Assembly: GCA_902621855.1 (NCBI GenBank)
Contig: CACNNQ010000006.1
Span: forward strand, 1-64,000
Direction of reading: 5' to 3'
Source of the DNA: an uncultured Alphaproteobacteria bacterium
Lineage (GTDB): Bacteria; Pseudomonadota; Alphaproteobacteria; HIMB59; GCA-002718135
Length of the DNA stretch: 64,000 nt
The notes beneath the pieces were generated by a model. The model did not search any database, was not told where the DNA came from, and was given only the letters and a program-made list of their open reading frames with translations. Position numbers and translations under genes: made by a program. Shown piece by piece: positions 59,962-64,000 of this stretch. Position 1 is the stretch's first letter. Every line of letters begins with the position of its first letter.

Positions 59962-60513
59962 ATGCCTGTAAATGCCCCAAATGACAATTTAGATGTATTA
60001 GCGCCCTCATTTAATCTCATGAATGTTAATAATGAGATGATCTCTTTGGATCATGCAAAAGGACTAAATGGAACTGTTATTGTTTTCATATGTAATCATT
60101 GTCCATACGTTAAAGCAATTGCAACTAGATTAAAAAAGGAAGCTGATGAGTTACTAGAGCACTCAATAAAAACAATTGCAATTATGTCAAATGATGTCAT
60201 TAATTATCCAGACGATTCATTTGAAAATATGAAAATATTTTCAGAAAAATATAAATTTAATTTTCCTTATCTCTATGATGAAACACAAGAAATAGCAAAA
60301 AATTATAATGCTGTTTGTACGCCAGACTTTTTTGGTTTTGATAAAAATCTTAAATTAAAATATAGAGGCAGGTTAGACTCAGGTTTAATGAATGAAAATC
60401 AAAATTCTATAATTGAAAGAGAACTTTTTAATGCAATGATTAAAATTAAAAATGAGGGAAGAGGTCCATCCGAACAAATAAATAGCATTGGTTGTTCTAT
60501 AAAATGGAAGTAA
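59962..60513 (+). CDS. Thioredoxin-fold redoxin (AhpC/TSA-like)
   Basis: APSFNLMNVNNEMISLDHAKGLNGTVIVFICNHCPYVKAIATRLKKEADELLEHSIKTIAIMSND; CNHCPY. Confidence 0.9.
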   Translation: MPVNAPNDNLDVLAPSFNLMNVNNEMISLDHAKGLNGTVIVFICNHCPYVKAIATRLKKEADELLEHSIKTIAIMSNDVINYPDDSFENMKIFSEKYKFNFPYLYDETQEIAKNYNAVCTPDFFGFDKNLKLKYRGRLDSGLMNENQNSIIERELFNAMIKIKNEGRGPSEQINSIGCSIKWK

Positions 60514-60514
60514 T

Positions 60515-61180
60515 ATGAGTGAAAATAATAAAGATTTTAATCTATTTAAAAAAACACAAAATTTTATTTTAACAAATTATAAACAATTAATTATTTCACT
60601 AGCATTTCTTTTAATTTTATTTGTTGGTTTTCAGGTGTTTAATTATTTTAAAATTCAAGCAATTAAAAACACTAGTACAAGTTTTTTTAATATTATCCAA
60701 GAAAATCAAGGAGATTTAAGTAATTTAGAAAATTTAATTAATGATGATAATTTTTTTGCAATACTATCGCAATTAAAATTAATTCAAAAAAATAATGAAA
60801 ATAAAAATTTTAGTTATTCAAATGATATATTTAAAAAATTACTTTCATCGTCAAATTTAGATGATTTGTACAAATCATCTATTGCTGTAAAAGCCACTTA
60901 TTCAATGATTAATGCATCATATGAAGATAAAAATAATAATTATCTAAATGATATATCATTTTATCTAAATAACATTAGTGATGATTTAGATGGTTATTAT
61001 TCCATTAAAAAAGAATTGGAATATTTATTAATTGTAACTGAAATTGAATTAAACAAATCTGAATATAAAAATAATTCTAGAGCTTTGGATAAATATAATG
61101 AAATATTTAATTCAGAACTTATTTCTACCTCTATAAAAGAAAGAGTTAAAAAGATACATGAGTTTCAGCTTTATAAATAA
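60515..61180 (+). CDS. Single-TM protein, YfgM/TPR-like (by position before bamB-like and der)
   Basis: N-terminal TM (LIISLAFLLILFVGFQVFNYF) and helical repeat-like remainder; synteny with BamB-Der. Confidence 0.55.
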   Translation: MSENNKDFNLFKKTQNFILTNYKQLIISLAFLLILFVGFQVFNYFKIQAIKNTSTSFFNIIQENQGDLSNLENLINDDNFFAILSQLKLIQKNNENKNFSYSNDIFKKLLSSSNLDDLYKSSIAVKATYSMINASYEDKNNNYLNDISFYLNNISDDLDGYYSIKKELEYLLIVTEIELNKSEYKNNSRALDKYNEIFNSELISTSIKERVKKIHEFQLYK

Positions 61181-62402
61181 AATATCGCTTTATTTATCTT
61201 TCATATTAATTATTTCCTGCCAGGATACTGTTTCTTTTATAGGAAAGGATGAAAATATTAATATTGAAAATACTAATTTGGAATTTGAAACTGAAGAATT
61301 TTTTGATTTTAGTTTTTTTGAAGACCCTACAAATAATATTATTGACATTTATACATATCAATTATCAACTTTTAATTTTTTGAATAATGATCAAAGTAAA
61401 TTAAAAATTAATAATTATGAGTCAAAATATTCAATAAATACTCCAATAAATTCTATTTATTTTGAAGATCATATTTTCTCAATTAATAAAAAAGGTGAAC
61501 TTTTAAAATTTGATACTGATACAGGAAAATTAATTGAAAGAAATAATATTCAATTAGATCTAGTAACTAAAGTTCCTGTTTCTTTTTCACTTTATAAAAA
61601 TGATTTTATTGTTGCTCTTAAAACGGGTGAAGTAGCCAGAATCAATAAACTTGGTCAAGTCATTTGGTTATTTAAAAATAATGATTTTTTAAATACTCCG
61701 ATTAAAATTTATAATGATAACTTAATAGTATTATATTCAGATAAAATTATTTTTTTATCTCCTTCAAATGGAGATATTGTTTATGAGAAAATTTTTAAAT
61801 CTGGTAATATCTTACAGTCTTCAGGTGGTAAGATTGCAAATTATTATAATATCATTTTCTTTATTCTCTCTAATAGTGAATTTAAAGCTATAGACACCTT
61901 TTTGTTTGAAGAGCATAATTTAAATTTTGATAAGTTTGAAATAAATACATCTTTAAATAATCTTAAAGATCAAATTCATGTGTACAATAATTTTATTGTA
62001 TATGTAGATGATGGAAATATTATACATACATATGATATGAATTTAGAAAGGTTTGTATTAAGGAATTTTAGAATCAATAATTCATCCCATGTTATTATAT
62101 TAAATAATGCTTTAATTTCAAAAAATGAAAATTTTTTATATTTTTACAACATAAAAAATGGAAATCTTTTTACAAAAATTAATATCAATAAAGTATTAAA
62201 TAAAAAATCAAGTATAATTAATGCTTTAGTTATAAATAAGAGATTACATATATTTACAGACAAAGGGATGATAATTATTTTTGATAAAAATCTCAATATT
62301 CAAAAAACTATAAATCTAAAAATCAAAAATATTAATCAAGTTTATAGTTATCAAAATAAAATTTTTGTAAATACTGAAAAAGGGATCACATACATTTATT
62401 AA
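61158..62402 (+). CDS. BamB-like lipoprotein with PQQ-type beta-propeller
   Basis: LYLSFILIISCQD lipobox-like; repeats such as GELLKFDTDTGKLIERN, GEVARINKLGQVIWLFKNNDFLNTPI, KIIFLSPSNGDIVYE. Confidence 0.78.
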   Translation: MSFSFINKISLYLSFILIISCQDTVSFIGKDENINIENTNLEFETEEFFDFSFFEDPTNNIIDIYTYQLSTFNFLNNDQSKLKINNYESKYSINTPINSIYFEDHIFSINKKGELLKFDTDTGKLIERNNIQLDLVTKVPVSFSLYKNDFIVALKTGEVARINKLGQVIWLFKNNDFLNTPIKIYNDNLIVLYSDKIIFLSPSNGDIVYEKIFKSGNILQSSGGKIANYYNIIFFILSNSEFKAIDTFLFEEHNLNFDKFEINTSLNNLKDQIHVYNNFIVYVDDGNIIHTYDMNLERFVLRNFRINNSSHVIILNNALISKNENFLYFYNIKNGNLFTKININKVLNKKSSIINALVINKRLHIFTDKGMIIIFDKNLNIQKTINLKIKNINQVYSYQNKIFVNTEKGITYIY

Positions 62403-62404
62403 AG

Positions 62405-63694
62405 ATGAATATATTAATTTTAGGAATGCCAAATGTTGGCAAAACGTCATTATACAATATCATTACAAATAGTAATAACAATATAATACATAATACAATA
62501 GGGACGACAAGAGATTGGCATGTATCACCTCTAAAATTAAATAATAATATTAACGTATATGATACACCAGGAATAATTAATCAAAAAAATCTAGTAACAA
62601 AGAGCGTCAGTAACATAATAAGGAAAATAGACATTTTTGTTTATGTTATTGACTATAAAGATGAGAATTACTTTACAGATAAAGAATTGATAAACGAATT
62701 AAGAAAATTTAATAAGGAAATATTTGTTATTATTAATAAAGATGATAATTTCAAACAAGATAAAAAAATTGATAATCTTGGTATTAAGAATATTTTTTTT
62801 ATCTCGTGTTCACATAATTTAGGTATCGATGGTTTTTTAAATATTTTATCAAAATATGAAGCTAAAGATAATAGGTTAATTAATTACGATTTTTCTCTAG
62901 GTTTATTTGGTAAAACTAATGTAGGGAAAAGTACTCTCTTAAACAAATTAGTAGGATTTGAGAGGTCGATTGTTAGTAATCAACCAAAAACTACAACTGA
63001 TATTGTTTCTTCTTCATATACATATAAAGGCAATACATATTCAATTAGAGATACTGCAGGTTTAATAAAAAAAAATAAAATTGATAAAAATAGTCTTGAT
63101 TTTTATGTCACCAAAAAAACTTTATCAATTATCAATGAAATTAATTTAAATATTTTTCTCATAGATATTGAACAGGGCTTTGATACTCAGTCTAAAAAAA
63201 TATTTAATTTAATATATAAAAAGTCTAACATTTTATTATTTATAATTAATAAAATTGATCTAATAAAAAAAAATAAAAAAAAGATAATTAATGAATTAAT
63301 TAAAGATATAAATTATGAATTTTCACAATCAAAAAATATAATTATTATTCCAATTTCAACACTTTATCAGAAAGATATTTTATTTTTAAAAAATAAAATT
63401 CATAAACATATTCTAGAATTAAATAAAAATATATCAACTTCACAAATTAATAAGTGGTTAAATCATGTTGTTGAAATTAATTCCCACCCAAGAATAAATG
63501 GCAAAGAAGTGAAATTGAAATATGGAACTCAGGTTTCAACAAATCCTTTGACAATAAAAATTTTTTCAAACTTTTCTAAAGAAATATCAAATTCATATAA
63601 AAGATATTTATTAAATAATTTTTATAATTTCTTTAAAATAAAAAGTAGAAATTTAAAAATTTTATTTTCTAAATCCAAGAATCCTTATGATTAG
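62405..63694 (+). CDS. der: Ribosome biogenesis GTPase Der (EngA)
   Basis: Two G domains: GMPNVGKTSLYN...DTPG and GKTNVGKSTLLNKLVGFERSIVSNQPKTTTDIV...DTAGL; KH-like C-terminus. Confidence 0.95.
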   Translation: MNILILGMPNVGKTSLYNIITNSNNNIIHNTIGTTRDWHVSPLKLNNNINVYDTPGIINQKNLVTKSVSNIIRKIDIFVYVIDYKDENYFTDKELINELRKFNKEIFVIINKDDNFKQDKKIDNLGIKNIFFISCSHNLGIDGFLNILSKYEAKDNRLINYDFSLGLFGKTNVGKSTLLNKLVGFERSIVSNQPKTTTDIVSSSYTYKGNTYSIRDTAGLIKKNKIDKNSLDFYVTKKTLSIINEINLNIFLIDIEQGFDTQSKKIFNLIYKKSNILLFIINKIDLIKKNKKKIINELIKDINYEFSQSKNIIIIPISTLYQKDILFLKNKIHKHILELNKNISTSQINKWLNHVVEINSHPRINGKEVKLKYGTQVSTNPLTIKIFSNFSKEISNSYKRYLLNNFYNFFKIKSRNLKILFSKSKNPYD

Positions 63695-63697
63695 TTA

Positions 63698-64000
63698 TTA
63701 TTCGTCCTTATTTGTATAACTCTCAATAATATTATCATTATATTCAAAAATTATATTAAGGATATTTGAATTTTCGACAAAAAATAAATGAAAATTTTTC
63801 AAAATCTCAACATCATTATTATCGGTAATATACAATACACTACTATAAATTATATACGAAAATATAATGCCGTATAAGGTTCCAAAAAATTTATCAAATA
63901 TTACTCCTAAAATTTGTTTATCTAAGTCACTATTTAAAAATTTTCTTATTCTTTTTAATATAAATAAACTAATTAAAAAAATTATTGGTATTGAAATAAT
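63698..64000 (-). CDS. CvpA family membrane protein (partial, runs off right edge)
   Basis: Manual reverse translation: IISIPIIFLISLFILKRIRKFLNSDLDKQILGVIFDKFFGTLYGIIFSYIIYSSVLYITDNNDVEILKNFHLFFVENSNILNIIFEYNDNIIESYTNKDE*; not in track because truncated. Confidence 0.7.
   Translation of the reverse strand: MISIPIIFLISLFILKRIRKFLNSDLDKQILGVIFDKFFGTLYGIIFSYIIYSSVLYITDNNDVEILKNFHLFFVENSNILNIIFEYNDNIIESYTNKDE

Noticed and set aside
1-64000. CRISPR arrays, transposons, prophage or integrase genes
   Set aside because: No regularly spaced repeats, IS-type inverted repeats with transposase, or phage genes were seen.

Overview
AT-rich, densely coded 64 kb of what looks like a streamlined marine alphaproteobacterium. 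The lineage is inferred from composition, a DUF2794 gene, a GAAC-N7-GAAC SOS box and tight gene packing; it was not computed. From left to right: (1) ~0-15.8 kb is a catabolic/transport island with two divergent operons. The minus-strand operon encodes a Tat-type SBP_bac_5 binding protein, homocysteine S-methyltransferase, GcvT-like protein, FMN alpha-hydroxyacid dehydrogenase, TPP decarboxylase/ALS-like enzyme, transthyretin-like protein, DmdA-like protein and OsmC. The plus-strand operon encodes two Opp/Dpp-type permeases, a fused double ATPase, a phytanoyl-CoA dioxygenase-like protein, a small protein, an SDR and a GMC oxidoreductase. (2) ~15.8-17.6 kb holds a ScfR/PccR-type regulator divergent from an untracked 59-aa ORF that has its own terminator-like hairpin. 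(3) ~17.6-21.5 kb is a carnitine-to-betaine type set with a PhnZ/TmpB-like HD protein. (4) ~21.5-30 kb is an agmatine/putrescine cluster. (5) ~30-64 kb is mostly housekeeping (tsaC, glmU, class II DAHP synthase, nadE, gltX, cimA, trmJ, rpsD, purB, map, tRNA-Leu, nadK, moaA, dksA, recA, alaS, icd, RND pump, rlmE, guaA, bamB-like, der, cvpA-like). The most interesting observations are the methyl-transfer/decarboxylation island, an apparent ATT start codon for its first permease gene, an HxG-type motif in the PhyH-like oxygenase, a transthyretin-like protein without the YRGS tail, the hidden 59-aa ORF with matched TGTAAA-N3-TGTAAA sites next to both divergent start codons, and strong hairpins just after both binding-protein genes. 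No CRISPR array, transposase or prophage was seen.
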